Source: Actinomycetes bacterium
GTDB taxonomy: Bacteria > Actinomycetota > Acidimicrobiia > Acidimicrobiales > RAAP-2
Assembly: GCA_021781335.1 (NCBI GenBank)
Contig: JAJXXA010000069.1
Location: 1 to 64,000, forward strand
Direction of reading: 5' to 3'
DNA length: 64,000 nucleotides
This document shows positions 9,923 to 21,200 of the stretch, in pieces (position 1 is the stretch's first letter; every line of letters begins with the position of its first letter). The position numbers and the translations under genes are program-made. The notes under the pieces were generated by a model, which had not been told where the DNA came from, did no database searches, and worked only from the letters and a program-made list of their open reading frames with translations.

Positions 9923-11076
9923 GTGCGCAGGACCTCGCGAGCAAGTCCATCGAAGACTCCCGCGACGAACTCGTCGCGCTCAGTCACTACGTCCACGCCA
10001 ATCCCGAGTTGGGCTACGAGGAATTCAAGAGCGCAGAGGCCGTCGCGAGCGCCTGTGAGCGTGCGGGTTTCACGGTCGAACGCGGGATCGCGTCACTACC
10101 CACGGCATTTCGCGCGAGCGCGGGTGAGGGAGATCTTCACGTGGTCATCTGCGCGGAATATGACGCGCTTCCCGACGTTGGCCACGCGTGTGGCCACAAC
10201 ATCATTGCCGCATCTTCCTTAGGCGCAGCCATTGGCCTCGCAGCGGTGGCCGATGAACTGAACCTGCGCGTGACCCTGCTCGGCACACCCTCCGAGGAGG
10301 GCGGTGGCGGCAAGATCGACCTCTTGAACGCGGGCGAATTCAAAGACGCCCATTTTGCGATGATGATCCACCCCTGGCCCGACGAGCGTCTCGAGGCCAC
10401 GTGTCTCGCCGTCGATCATTTCGACGTCACGTACGAGGGCAAAGAGGCCCACGCTTCGGCCGCGCCCTGGCAGGGCGTCAACGCACTCGATGCCCTGACG
10501 ATTGCCCAAGTGGCTCTCGGGCTCTTGCGTCAACAACTCCCCCCAGGTGACCAGTTCCACGGCATCGTGAACGAAGGTGGCGCAGCGGCCAACATCATCC
10601 CGCGTCACGTGGTGGGACGCTTCATGGCGCGCTCGCTGACGAGCGAAAGACTCGCCGGACTTCGTCGGCGCATGGACGCGTGCTTTCAAGCGGGTGCCCT
10701 GGCGAGTGGTGCCACGATGCACGTGCAAGAGCTCGGCAGCGCGTTCTCGCACATGGAATCTGACCACGAGATTCTCTCTCACTATCGGCGCGCCGCTGAG
10801 TCACTCGGGCGTCGCTTCGACCTTGATGACGCGGGCGTTCCCAAACCCACCATCTCTACCGATATGGCCAACGTCTCCCTGGCGGTCCCGTCGATCCATC
10901 CACTGCTCGCGATCCCGACCAACGGTGCGGTCAACCATCAACCAGAGTTCACCGCCGCGTGCATCACGGCTGAAGCGGACCAGGCAGTGCTCGACGGTGC
11001 GCGCGCACTCGCGCTCACGGCCATCAGTGTCGCCTCCGACCCATCCCTACGAAAGAGATTGCAGAGCAGACAATGA
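9919..11076 (+). CDS. M20 family metallopeptidase / amidohydrolase
   Basis: HANPELGYEE, CAEYDALPDVGHACGHN, EEGGGGK; GTGA overlap with upstream gene. Confidence 0.88.
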   Translation: MSAQDLASKSIEDSRDELVALSHYVHANPELGYEEFKSAEAVASACERAGFTVERGIASLPTAFRASAGEGDLHVVICAEYDALPDVGHACGHNIIAASSLGAAIGLAAVADELNLRVTLLGTPSEEGGGGKIDLLNAGEFKDAHFAMMIHPWPDERLEATCLAVDHFDVTYEGKEAHASAAPWQGVNALDALTIAQVALGLLRQQLPPGDQFHGIVNEGGAAANIIPRHVVGRFMARSLTSERLAGLRRRMDACFQAGALASGATMHVQELGSAFSHMESDHEILSHYRRAAESLGRRFDLDDAGVPKPTISTDMANVSLAVPSIHPLLAIPTNGAVNHQPEFTAACITAEADQAVLDGARALALTAISVASDPSLRKRLQSRQ

Positions 11077-11366
11077 TCCTTGAACACGCACTCCTCCAAG
11101 TCACGCCAGGCCGCGAGCAAGAATACGAGGAATCGGTACGTCAGGCCTTGCCGGTGATCAGTTCGGCGCCTAACTGCTTTGGTGTGGAGATCAGGCGTCA
11201 AGAAGAGAATCCTTCGACGTACCTCCTCTTGATCCGCTGGTCCTCAATCGAAGCGCACATGGCATTTCGTGAGACCGATCTCTTTACGAAGTGGCGCGAA
11301 ATGACCCACCACTTCTACGTGGAGATGCCCCGCGTAACGCACTTTCACGAGCCACTGGGCGACTAG
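11073..11366 (+). CDS. Antibiotic biosynthesis monooxygenase (ABM) domain protein
   Basis: 97 aa; [26 protein letters not shown]...[31 protein letters not shown] overlap with upstream gene. Confidence 0.8.
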   Translation: MILEHALLQVTPGREQEYEESVRQALPVISSAPNCFGVEIRRQEENPSTYLLLIRWSSIEAHMAFRETDLFTKWREMTHHFYVEMPRVTHFHEPLGD

Positions 11367-12943
11367 TGCGGCTGATAGGTACCGAACTCGCCACGTAGGA
11401 CATCGGCGACCTCGCCCAACGTGGCCATTCGCGAAAGTGCGACCTTCATCGGGTACAAGACGTTTGACGTTCCACGCGCGGCGCGGGCCAAGTCTTCGAG
11501 TGCCGAGCGCACCCCCTCGTCTTCTCGACGTTGCTTGAGTGCGACAACCCTGGCGACCTGCGCCTCCTGCTGGGCAACATCAACAGGAAAGACGTCAGCC
11601 TTGGTCGACTCGCTTTCGCTGAAGCGATTCACGCCCACGACAATCTTGTCGCCCCGGTCGACACTTCGAGCGAACTCGTACGCCGCCGACTCGATCTCGT
11701 TCTGCATGTAGTTCGATTCGATCGCCGCCACCGCGCCACCCATTGCGTCGATTGCGTCAATGTAGTCACGCGCACGTCGTTCAACCTCGTCGGTCAGTGT
11801 TTCAATGAAGTACGAGCCCGCCAGTGGATCGACCGTGTCGGTGACGCCCGACTCGAACCCGACAATCTGCTGGGTACGAAGTGCCAACTTCGCCGCGCGC
11901 TCGGTGGGTAGGCCCAGCGCTTCGTCGAAACCATTGGTGTGCAGGCTCTGCGTGCCGCCCAGCACCGACGCGAGCGCCTGGAGCGTCACCCGCACGATGT
12001 TGTTCTCCGGCTGCTGGGCGGTCAACGTCGAGCCACCCGTCTGGGTGTGGAAACGCAGCATCATCGACTTGGGGTCACGGGCACCAAAACGATCACGCAT
12101 GATCGTTGCCCACAACCTGCGTGCGGCGCGATACTTCGCCACCTCTTCGAAAAGATTGTTGTGCGCATTGAAGAAGAAGCTGAGTCGCGGAGCGAACTCA
12201 TCAAGGACGAGCCCCGCGGCGAGCGCCGCTTCGACGTAGGCAATGCCGTTGGCCAAGGTGAAAGCGATCTCTTGGACCGCCGTCGAACCCGCTTCGCGGA
12301 TGTGATAGCCGGAGATGGAAATCGTGTTCCAGTTAGGCATCTCTTTCGCGCAGTAGGCAAACGTGTCGACGACTAGGCGCATCGACGGGCGAGGCGGATA
12401 GATGTACGTGCCGCGAGCGACGTATTCCTTCAAAATGTCATTTTGAATGGTGCCTCGAAGCTGATCGCCACGCACGCCCTGTTCTTCAGCTACCAGCTGA
12501 TAGAGGAGCAAGAGCGTCGACGCCGTCGAATTGATCGTCATCGACGTCGTCACCTCGTCGAGCGGTAGACCTGCGAGCAACAGACGCATGTCCTCTAGCG
12601 ACGAGATGGCCACCCCAACCTTGCCGACCTCCCCCTCGGAGCGCGCGTGGTCGGCGTCGTAACCCATCTGGGTGGGCAGATCGAAGGCGCAGGACAGACC
12701 GGTCTGACCCGCGCCGAGCAGGAACTTGAACCGCTCGTTCGTCGCTTCGGCGGTGCCGAAGCCCGCGTACTGTCGCATTGTCCAGAGGCGACCCCGATAC
12801 ATGCTCGGCTGGACGCCACGAGTGTATGGAAAACTTCCTGGTTGACCCAGGCGCTCCGCTTCATTGAAATCCTTGAGGTTGCGCTCGTCGTAGACGGGTT
12901 CAACCACGATGCCCGAATCAGTCCTTCGTTCGCTCGAGGTCAT
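11363..12943 (-). CDS. Methylmalonyl-CoA mutase, large (catalytic) subunit without B12-binding domain
   Basis: [49 protein letters not shown]; ends after the catalytic domain. Likely start [10 protein letters not shown] at 12943. Confidence 0.9.
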   Translation of the reverse strand: MTSSERRTDSGIVVEPVYDERNLKDFNEAERLGQPGSFPYTRGVQPSMYRGRLWTMRQYAGFGTAEATNERFKFLLGAGQTGLSCAFDLPTQMGYDADHARSEGEVGKVGVAISSLEDMRLLLAGLPLDEVTTSMTINSTASTLLLLYQLVAEEQGVRGDQLRGTIQNDILKEYVARGTYIYPPRPSMRLVVDTFAYCAKEMPNWNTISISGYHIREAGSTAVQEIAFTLANGIAYVEAALAAGLVLDEFAPRLSFFFNAHNNLFEEVAKYRAARRLWATIMRDRFGARDPKSMMLRFHTQTGGSTLTAQQPENNIVRVTLQALASVLGGTQSLHTNGFDEALGLPTERAAKLALRTQQIVGFESGVTDTVDPLAGSYFIETLTDEVERRARDYIDAIDAMGGAVAAIESNYMQNEIESAAYEFARSVDRGDKIVVGVNRFSESESTKADVFPVDVAQQEAQVARVVALKQRREDEGVRSALEDLARAARGTSNVLYPMKVALSRMATLGEVADVLRGEFGTYQPH

Positions 12944-13047
12944 AATCGCAAGGTTAGGCGCTGGAAACTGCGATGAGAAAGCAGCGTCGCACCGGGAGTA
13001 TGAGCGTGGTCGTGACAAAGGGTCCACGCGTAGAGCAGACTGGAGAG

Positions 13048-13578
13048 ATGTACTGTCCTCACTGCGGCACCCAAGTCCAGAGCAACCGTTGCAACGTCTG
13101 TGGGACCGTCATCACCACCTCGAACGAAGAGGTCTCTGGCGCGCCCGAACTATCGGGTTGGTGGCGGCGAGTGGGCGCAACGCTCGTAGACGATATTTTG
13201 CTCTTCATCCCGACCTACGTTGTCATCATGGTGGTGACAGCCATCATTGGCCTGGTCGGTGGCACTATCGCAGGACTGCTTCTCCAAGGTGCCTATATGG
13301 TCAGGTTTCTCGCCCGCCCCGCGGGTCAAACAATCGGGAACCGGCTAGTGGACACGTACGTGCGAGACGCGACGACTGGCCAGGTCTTGACGAGTCAACA
13401 GGTCCTTCGACGCTGGGGCTTCGTGGCGGTCTACAGCCTCTTTGGGATCACCGGCTCAATGGTTGGCACGAGCATCGTCGGCGCGATTGGACTCGTGGAC
13501 TGCCTCTACCCCCTCTTCAATGCCCGAAAGCAGACATTGCACGACAAGTTCGCTGGCACCATTGTCCTTCGAAAGTGA
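13048..13578 (+). CDS. Zinc-ribbon + RDD family membrane protein
   Basis: [19 protein letters not shown] followed by RDD-type [19 protein letters not shown]...[12 protein letters not shown]. Confidence 0.8.
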   Translation: MYCPHCGTQVQSNRCNVCGTVITTSNEEVSGAPELSGWWRRVGATLVDDILLFIPTYVVIMVVTAIIGLVGGTIAGLLLQGAYMVRFLARPAGQTIGNRLVDTYVRDATTGQVLTSQQVLRRWGFVAVYSLFGITGSMVGTSIVGAIGLVDCLYPLFNARKQTLHDKFAGTIVLRK

Positions 13579-13749
13579 GGGACTTCTCACATTGGCACTG
13601 GCCGGAGCTTGTGAAGACTTCATTAAATCTGACGACAAACGTTGCGAATCCCGTGGCCACAAAATGCGACGTACGTAGTGTTGAACCCATGACACTTCGC
13701 ACGAGCTCCTTTTGACACGTGTGATCGCATTCGAAGGACGGCTACCCGT

Positions 13750-14223
13750 ATGAGCATTGACATAGGCACGGATCCGGTCACGGGTAAACCGTTGGCTAAT
13801 TGGGGGCAGCGCGTAGGTGCCACGCTGATCGACTTTCTCATCATGCTCGTGCCTGAGGTGCTCTTGCGCACGGTCTTGGGTAACGCCATAGGTTCGAGCA
13901 TCTATCTGGTCGTCTTCGGCATCTATCTGATCACGCAGTGGAATCTCTGCGACGGCCGCACCGTAGGCAACCGTGTCGCCAAGACCCAAGTCCTCGACGC
14001 GGCCTCCGCCGCCTCAATCACCAACAAGCAAGCGTTCAACCGCTACCTCTACCTCGAGCTCTACGCAATCGTTGACCTGTACGGCGCCGTCGAAGGCGTG
14101 CGCATGGTCGTGGTGCTCGCCGGTATCTACGGGGTCGTCAACGTCCTGCTTCCACTCTTTGACCAACGACGCCAGACCTTGCATGACAAGTTCGCGCGCA
14201 CGATCGTGGTCGTCAGAAACTGA
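13750..14223 (+). CDS. RDD family membrane protein
   Basis: NWGQRVGATLIDFLIMLVPEVLL...[16 protein letters not shown]; paralogue of the preceding gene. Confidence 0.8.
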   Translation: MSIDIGTDPVTGKPLANWGQRVGATLIDFLIMLVPEVLLRTVLGNAIGSSIYLVVFGIYLITQWNLCDGRTVGNRVAKTQVLDAASAASITNKQAFNRYLYLELYAIVDLYGAVEGVRMVVVLAGIYGVVNVLLPLFDQRRQTLHDKFARTIVVVRN

Positions 14224-14260
14224 CCCCGCAGATTGACGTCATCGATGCTCGGGTGCAGCG

Positions 14261-15424
14261 CTACACCCCGACCGGGTGCGGCATGCACAAATCGTCGTAC
14301 TCAGCGATCACTATTGGAGGAGCGTTCTCGCCACACGCCGGGCAGGTGGGGTCTCGGCGAACCTTGAAGGTCCGAAAGCTCTGATCAAGCGCATCGTAGG
14401 TGAGCAGTCGCCCGACCAAGGGATCACCGAGTTCAAGGATCAGTTTGATCGTCTCTATGGCCTGAATGGACCCTACGATTCCCGGCAATACGCCAAGAAC
14501 GCCCGCCTCGGCACAGCTCGGCGCCAACTCGGCGGGAGGGGGCTCGGGGATCATGCAGCGATAGCACGGGCCGACGTAAGGATTGAAGACGGTGATCTGA
14601 CCCTCGAAGCGAAAGATTGAACCGTGCACCACGGGAATGTTCTTCAAGAGCGCCGCGTCGTTGACAAGGTACCGGGTCGGAAAATTGTCCGTGCCGTCGA
14701 CAATGACGTCATACCCATCAATGATGTCAAGGATGTTGTCGGCGCCCAGGCGCGTGTCGTAGGTAAGGACCTTCAGATCTGGGTTCATCGCTTCGAGCGT
14801 CAGGCGCGCACTGTCCACCTTGCGCATGCCCACTCGATCGAGGTTGTGCAGGATCTGGCGCTGCAGGTTCGATGAATCGACGACGTCCATGTCGATGATC
14901 CCTATCGTCCCCACGCCGGCGGCGGCGAGATACAGCGCGGCCGGTGATCCGAGTCCGCCCGCACCGAGCAATAACACTTTGGCGTCCAGCAACTTCATCT
15001 GACCACTCTCACCCACTTCGGGCAAGAGAAGGTGACGGTGGTAGCGGATGCGCTGATCTTGGGTCATGGAGCGAGGGGTGTCCCACGTGAGCCCCTCGTC
15101 CTTCCATTTGTTGAACCCACCAATAATGGACACGACGTCGGTGTACCCCAAGTCTTGGAGGGTCTTCGCCGCGAACGCCGAACGAACGCCGCCCGCGCAG
15201 TACACCGCAATCGGTGCGTTCTTATCGGGCAATCGTCCCTCGATTGAGAACTCGAGGTTCCCGCGCGCAACGTGCACCGCGCCGGGCACTGCACCCTGTT
15301 CGTGTTCGTCGGGCTCGCGCACGTCGAGCAGCGTGTAGTGGTCGAGCCGAGCGGCGACCTCGTGCGGGTCTATTTCGCGTATCTCGGACTTGGCAGCGTT
15401 CAGTAGATCTCGAGGTGTGGGCAA
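14261..15424 (-). CDS. moeB: Rhodanese-ThiF/MoeB fusion (sulfur carrier adenylyltransferase)
   Basis: N-terminal rhodanese (LDVREPDEHEQGAVPGAVHV, VYCAGGVRSAFAA) then ThiF/MoeB (LLGAGGLGSPAALYLAAAGVGTIGIID, DGTDNFPTRYLVND). Confidence 0.88.
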   Translation of the reverse strand: MPTPRDLLNAAKSEIREIDPHEVAARLDHYTLLDVREPDEHEQGAVPGAVHVARGNLEFSIEGRLPDKNAPIAVYCAGGVRSAFAAKTLQDLGYTDVVSIIGGFNKWKDEGLTWDTPRSMTQDQRIRYHRHLLLPEVGESGQMKLLDAKVLLLGAGGLGSPAALYLAAAGVGTIGIIDMDVVDSSNLQRQILHNLDRVGMRKVDSARLTLEAMNPDLKVLTYDTRLGADNILDIIDGYDVIVDGTDNFPTRYLVNDAALLKNIPVVHGSIFRFEGQITVFNPYVGPCYRCMIPEPPPAELAPSCAEAGVLGVLPGIVGSIQAIETIKLILELGDPLVGRLLTYDALDQSFRTFKVRRDPTCPACGENAPPIVIAEYDDLCMPHPVGV

Positions 15425-15502
15425 CGGTCGCTCCTTCTTTGTCTATAAATCTTACCTCCTAGGTCAACTTTCGATCACACCGCACCTGCTAGACCACATC
15501 AC

Positions 15503-16108
15503 GTGGAACTTTCGGCACTTCTCAAGCAACGTCGAATGGTGAGGTCCTTTGACGGCACACCCGTGGACTTGGACTGGCTCGAGAGCCTCTGCGCCAGCGC
15601 CCTGTGGGCGCCGAGCGCCGGCAACAGCGCGGGTGTTCGTATGCACACCATTGGTCACGAGTTGCTGTCGCAGTACTTTGAAGTCGCCACCGACGAGCAG
15701 TGGCGCACCAGCGCTCGTCGAGCCGACGGCCTCCAGCGCGCGGGTGCGGTCGTACTCGTGACCGCTCGACCCCAGGACTATCTCGCCCGATATCAAGAGT
15801 CCGACAAAGCGGCGTCGGGCCTCGGCGTCGAAGAGGCGTGGCCCGTACCGTACTGGCACACTGACGCCGCGATGGCAACGATGGCGTTGCTGTTGCTGAT
15901 CGAACAGGACTCGTGGCACGCCACCTTGTGGGGGAATTTTCGAAACGGTGACGCGGTGCTCAATTGGGCGCGAATCCACGATGAGACGCTTTTCGGTGCG
16001 GTACTGGTGGGACGTGGCGACGGCAACGACGTCCCCTCACGCTCGCTGCAACGTCGCGTGCCCGCGCGCGCCCAACGGGTGCGCCGAGTCAGTCCTCGCG
16101 CTTTGTGA
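15503..16108 (+). CDS. Nitroreductase family protein
   Basis: LLKQRRMVRSFDGTPVD...LWAPSAGNSAGVRMHTI. Confidence 0.78.
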   Translation: MELSALLKQRRMVRSFDGTPVDLDWLESLCASALWAPSAGNSAGVRMHTIGHELLSQYFEVATDEQWRTSARRADGLQRAGAVVLVTARPQDYLARYQESDKAASGLGVEEAWPVPYWHTDAAMATMALLLLIEQDSWHATLWGNFRNGDAVLNWARIHDETLFGAVLVGRGDGNDVPSRSLQRRVPARAQRVRRVSPRAL

Positions 16109-17600
16109 CGTTCGAGACGGCGAATAGGAATTCGACGATCGTTCGCGCGCTAAAGGCAGTCGCGCCTTTCGTGACGTACCCTTTGTCCGCATCAGCGCGA
16201 CCCGGTCCGGCAATATCGAGATGCACCCACGGCCGCCCATCGGTGAATCGCTGCAGCAGCAATGCGGCGCTTATCGCGCCCGCGCGACCCGGCTTTCCGA
16301 TGTTCTTCATGTCGGCAATGTCGGATTCGATGTGTGACTCATAACTCGAAACCAAGGGCATGCGCCACAATTGCTCGCCGCTCGCCGCAGACGCCTCGCT
16401 GAAATAGCTCGCCAATTCGTCGGTCGACGCGAAGAACGCACCCACCTCGTCGCCGAGCGCCACTGCTTGGGCTCCCGTCAGCGTCGCTACATCAATAATC
16501 GCGTCCGGGTTCGTCTCCACCGCGAGACTCAAGCCGTCGGCCAATATCAGTCGACCTTCCGCGTCGGTGTTGAGCACCTCAATAGTCATGCCGTTTCTGA
16601 TCGTCAGGACGTCGCCAGGCTTTATTGCCTTGTCACCACTCAGGTTCTCGGTCATTGGCGCAATGGCGCTGACGCGTACCGGGATCTTGAGGCGACTGGC
16701 GATTGAAATCACCGCCATCACGACCGCCGCCCCGGTCATGTCGGTCTTCATGGTCATCATGCCGTCGCCGGACTTGATCGAAAGTCCTCCCGAGTCAAAC
16801 GTGACACCTTTACCCACCAGGGCGACGTGAGGAATCGACTCGCCGGGTTGGGGGTCGTAGGTGGCGTAGACAAGTCGCGTGGGTTGCGCCGAACCCTGGC
16901 CAACGCCGAGAAGCCCGCCGAGTCCTTCAGCCTTTATCTTGGTCTCGGTCCACGCTTCGACGCTGACGTGCGCGTCGGCGTCCAAACGCAGCACCACATT
17001 CCTCGCGAGGTCGCGGGGTGTCATGTCGCCAGCGGGCGTGTCAATCAGACGTTTGGCCCAATTGACGCCCTCGCCCACCACGATGCCATCGCTGACACCG
17101 TCGGTGACCTTGTTGTGCGTCTCGACGCTCGGCAGTGGGATGCCGAGTGGGATGACATCGAACGTCGTGGGCGGCGTTCGATCCTTGAAGGTGTACGACG
17201 CGAGAAGTGCTCCTTCAACGAGCGCTCGCGCAGCGCCGCGGGGGTCCTCGATGCCATTGGTGGGCAAGAAGAACGCTACGGAACTCTTGGGTGCCTGGCG
17301 CACCGCCGCGGCGCCACAGAGTCGATAGTTCTCGAGACGGTTGTAACTCGCACCAAGACTCACCAGCAGCACGCTCGAATCCGAGAACGAAGGGACGAGT
17401 ACTGAACTACCGGGCTCTTCCTTCAAGCCCTGTTGTGCGCACCATTCTTTGCTGAACGAGCGTGGGAACTTCTGTCCCGCGAGATTGAGCGGCACCGATT
17501 CGGCCACCACCGCGGTACCCGCATCGAAGACAACTGGTACCGCCTGAACGGTTTGCTTGGCACCCTCTACGGGCGTCGAGATCCTGGCGCTTCGTGACAT
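16089..17600 (-). CDS. pepA: Leucyl aminopeptidase (M17)
   Basis: GKGVTFDSGGLSIKSGDGMMTMKTDMTGAAVV; NTDAEGRLILADGL. Confidence 0.94.
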   Translation of the reverse strand: MSRSARISTPVEGAKQTVQAVPVVFDAGTAVVAESVPLNLAGQKFPRSFSKEWCAQQGLKEEPGSSVLVPSFSDSSVLLVSLGASYNRLENYRLCGAAAVRQAPKSSVAFFLPTNGIEDPRGAARALVEGALLASYTFKDRTPPTTFDVIPLGIPLPSVETHNKVTDGVSDGIVVGEGVNWAKRLIDTPAGDMTPRDLARNVVLRLDADAHVSVEAWTETKIKAEGLGGLLGVGQGSAQPTRLVYATYDPQPGESIPHVALVGKGVTFDSGGLSIKSGDGMMTMKTDMTGAAVVMAVISIASRLKIPVRVSAIAPMTENLSGDKAIKPGDVLTIRNGMTIEVLNTDAEGRLILADGLSLAVETNPDAIIDVATLTGAQAVALGDEVGAFFASTDELASYFSEASAASGEQLWRMPLVSSYESHIESDIADMKNIGKPGRAGAISAALLLQRFTDGRPWVHLDIAGPGRADADKGYVTKGATAFSARTIVEFLFAVSNVTKRED

Positions 17601-17615
17601 CTGTCTCCCTTTTCT

Positions 17616-18155
17616 TCAGTGCACTCGAGCAGTTCGATGATTCGGCCCTTCGGCCCAGCGCGCCATTGTCCACGCGAGATCGCTCAGTCGATTGAGATAG
17701 CCAACCACAAAGGACCCGTCGAGGGGGTAACCAACGGCGATTCGCTCGGCGCGACGAATAACCGTGCGCGCCACGTCCAGGGCCGCCGACAACTGGTTCT
17801 CACCCGGCACTACAAATTCGTTGGGCATCTCGATCTCTTCAGAGAGCGCGTCGATCTCACGTTCCAGGCGGGCAATCATCTCTGTGGTGACGAGCGACTT
17901 GTCGGCGGTGAGCTTGTGGCGGTTCGACGGCAACGTCGCAACCTCGGCCATAAGGACCCAGAGGTCGCGCTCAAGTGTGATGAGCAGATCGTTCAAACGG
18001 GTCTGCGGCTCACAGAGCGATCGCGCCCAACCGAGCATCGCTTGGGCTTCGTCGACGGCACCGTTCACCTCGATGGGGTCCGAACTCTTCTGCACTCGAC
18101 CACCAAAGTAGAGACCCGTGGTCCCGTCATCGCCGCCGCGCGTATAAATCTTCAC
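17616..18155 (-). CDS. ATP:cob(I)alamin adenosyltransferase (PduO-type)
   Basis: MKIYTRGGDDGTTGLYFGGRVQKSS...VPGENQLSAALDVARTVIRRAER; GTG start at 18155. Confidence 0.9.
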   Translation of the reverse strand: MKIYTRGGDDGTTGLYFGGRVQKSSDPIEVNGAVDEAQAMLGWARSLCEPQTRLNDLLITLERDLWVLMAEVATLPSNRHKLTADKSLVTTEMIARLEREIDALSEEIEMPNEFVVPGENQLSAALDVARTVIRRAERIAVGYPLDGSFVVGYLNRLSDLAWTMARWAEGPNHRTARVH

Positions 18156-18204
18156 ATGGTCAGCGTACTGACATTGACTACATCGCGGGTAGCCTGAAGA
18201 ACCA

Positions 18205-21200
18205 ATGGTTTCCTCAACACCCACACCTTTTGCACGGCCCGCAGTGGATGATCCCTACCTCAGGGCGCTTCGAGAGCGCGTGGTGATCTTTGACGGAGCG
18301 ACAGGCACCAACCTCCAGACCCAAGACCTCAGCGCGGACGACTTCGGCGGCGCGGCGTTCGAAGGCTGCAACGAAATGTTGACGATCACACGCCCCGACG
18401 CCATCGAGCGACTGCACCGCTCATTTTTGGACGTGGGCGTCGACGCGATCGAGACCAACTCCTTTGGCTCATTCTCAGTCGTGTTGAACGAGTACGGCAT
18501 ACCCGAACGTGCCCACGAATTGGCGTACGCGTCAGCGACCATCGCGCGTCGCGTAGCCGACAGTTACGCAACGGCGGGTTCGCCCAGATTTGTCGCGGGC
18601 TCAATGGGCCCCGGCACCAAGTTCCCCACACTCGGCCAGATCAGTTACGACGAATTGTCGGCGAGTTACGAGGAATTGGCATATGCGTTGCTCGAGGGCG
18701 GCGTCGACCTCTTGCTCGTTGAGACGATGTTCGACCTACTCTCGGGCAAAGCGGCCATTGCGGCGTGTCACCGCGCCATGGCGCGCCACGGCCGTGTCGT
18801 TCCCATCCAGGCGCAGGTGACCATTGAATTGACGGGTCGCATGCTGCCCGGTACAGAAATCGGCGCGGCCATAACCGCGCTCAGCCCCCTCGGAATCGGC
18901 GTGCTCGGGTTGAACTGCGCCACGGGCCCCGTCGAGATGTACGAGCCGCTTCGCACCTTGAGCGAGTCGGCACCACTGACGATTTCGTGCCTACCCAACG
19001 CGGGCCTACCGAGCGTCGTCGATGGCGCGATGCACTATGACCTCACGCCCGACGCTCTCGCCCAGCACCTGTCCAGGTTCGTGAGCGAATACGGGGTCGG
19101 CGTCGTTGGTGGGTGCTGTGGCTGTACGCCTGAGCACTTGGCGCGCGTGATCGAGACTGTTCGTCCGTTGGAGCGTGGCGCGCGCACGCCCGTCATGGAG
19201 GATGCAGCGGCGTCGATCTACTCGGCCACCCCCTACGCCCAGGAACGGTCTGTCCTTCTCGTCGGCGAACGTACGAACGCCAACGGCTCCAAGAAGTTCC
19301 GCGACGCGATGCTCCAAGGCGACTGGGACACGTGCGTGGCCATTGGCCGCGACCAGATCAAAGAAGGCGCTCACATCCTGGACGTCTGTGTTGATTACAC
19401 CGGCGCAGACGGTGTGAGCGACATGAACGAGGTTATGAGCCGCCTCGCCACCCAGTCGTCAGTCCCCATCATGGTCGACACCACCGAGATCAAGGTCGCT
19501 CGCCAGGCTCTCACCTGGCTCGGGGGCAAGGCAATCCTCAATTCGGTGAATCTCGAAGAAGGTGATGGTCCGGGCACCCGACTTGACGGCTTCCTCTCGC
19601 TGGCCAGGGATTTTGGTGCGGCCGTGGTGGCGACGTGCATCGACGAAGAAGGTCAAGCTCGAAGCGCGGACTGGAAAGTTCGCGCCGCGAGCGCGATTGT
19701 GGAGTTGGCGGTGAGTCGGTATGGTCTCAGCGCGAACGACATCTTCATCGACCCCCTCGCCCTACCGCTCTCCACCGGCATGGTCGAGTCACGTCGTGAC
19801 GGCATCGAGACCCTCGAGGCCATTCGTCGCATCAAAGCGGAGCTCCCGGGTGTCCGCACGATCCTTGGCCTTTCAAACATCTCCTTCGGTCTCAACCCCG
19901 CCGCACGTCAGGCGCTAAACAGCGTCTTTCTGCACGAGGCCTCCGAGGCCGGTCTTGACGCCGCGATCGTGCACGCCTCCAAGATCTTGCCCCTCAACCG
20001 CATCGACGAAGAGGTGCGTCGCGTATGTCTTGATTTGATCTACGACCGCCGTAGCGAGACCTACGACCCACTTTCGGAACTCCTACGCCTTTTCGAGGGG
20101 GTGTCGACCTCCAACGCGAACACCACCACGTTGGACGACCTCGCGCTTAATGACCGGCTGCGCCGGCGGATCATCGATGGCGCACGACCCGGCCTCGAGC
20201 AAGACCTCGACCAGGCCATGCGCGAAGGCGCGACGCCGCTCGCCATCGTCAACGACATCCTGCTCGACGGTATGCGTGAGGTCGGTGAGCTCTTCGCCTC
20301 GGGCGAGATGCAGCTCCCATTCGTTCTGCAGAGCGCCGAGACGATGAAGGCCGCCGTTTCGTACCTCGAACCCCACATGGAAAAGAGCGACCAAGGCGGG
20401 CGCGGGCGTATCGTGCTCGCCACCGTCAAGGGTGACGTGCACGACATTGGCAAGAACCTTGTCGACATTATCCTCACCAACAACGGCTACGAAGTCGTGA
20501 ATCTCGGCATCAAAGTCGGCATCAATGAGATGCTGAGTGCGGTCGAGGAGCACCACGCCGATGCGCTCGGCATGAGTGGACTGCTCGTCAAGTCAACCCT
20601 CATAATGCGCGAGAACCTGGAATTGATGAACGAGCGCGGTATGTCGAACCTGCCCGTACTTCTCGGGGGTGCGGCCTTGACGCGCACGTTCGTCGAGCGT
20701 GACTTGCGCGAGATCTACCAGGGCAAGCTCTTCTATGGCAAGGATGCCTTCGAGGGTCTTCGCGTGCTCGATCGATTGAGCGAACTTCGAAAGACCGGTG
20801 AGGATGACCCCGAATACGGTCGCGAGATCTCTGAACGCAAGGTGTATCGCCGCATTCGTGGCGACGGCCAAGAACCTCCAGAGGGACTTCCGTCGAGGAG
20901 CCCCGATGTGGAGACGACCAACCCCCTCTTCACGCCGCCCTTCCTCGGGAGCCGCGTCGCGAAAGGGATGTCGATTGATGAGATCAGTGAGTATTTGAAC
21001 CTCACGGCGATCTTTCGAAACCAGTGGGGCTTTCGCCCCGAGGACGGCGAGGACGACCCGGCGTTCAAAGAGCGCATCAGTGCCACGCTGCGTGAACAAC
21101 TCGCGATTGCAAAACACGATGATCTTCTTGTCCCTCAAGTGGTGTGGGGGCACTTCGCGGCCGCGGCCGATGGCAACGAACTCGTCATCTTCACTGACGA

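Noticed and set aside
18156-18204. Cobalamin riboswitch upstream of metH
   Set aside because: Only 49 bp separate the divergent starts, too short, and no B12-box is visible.
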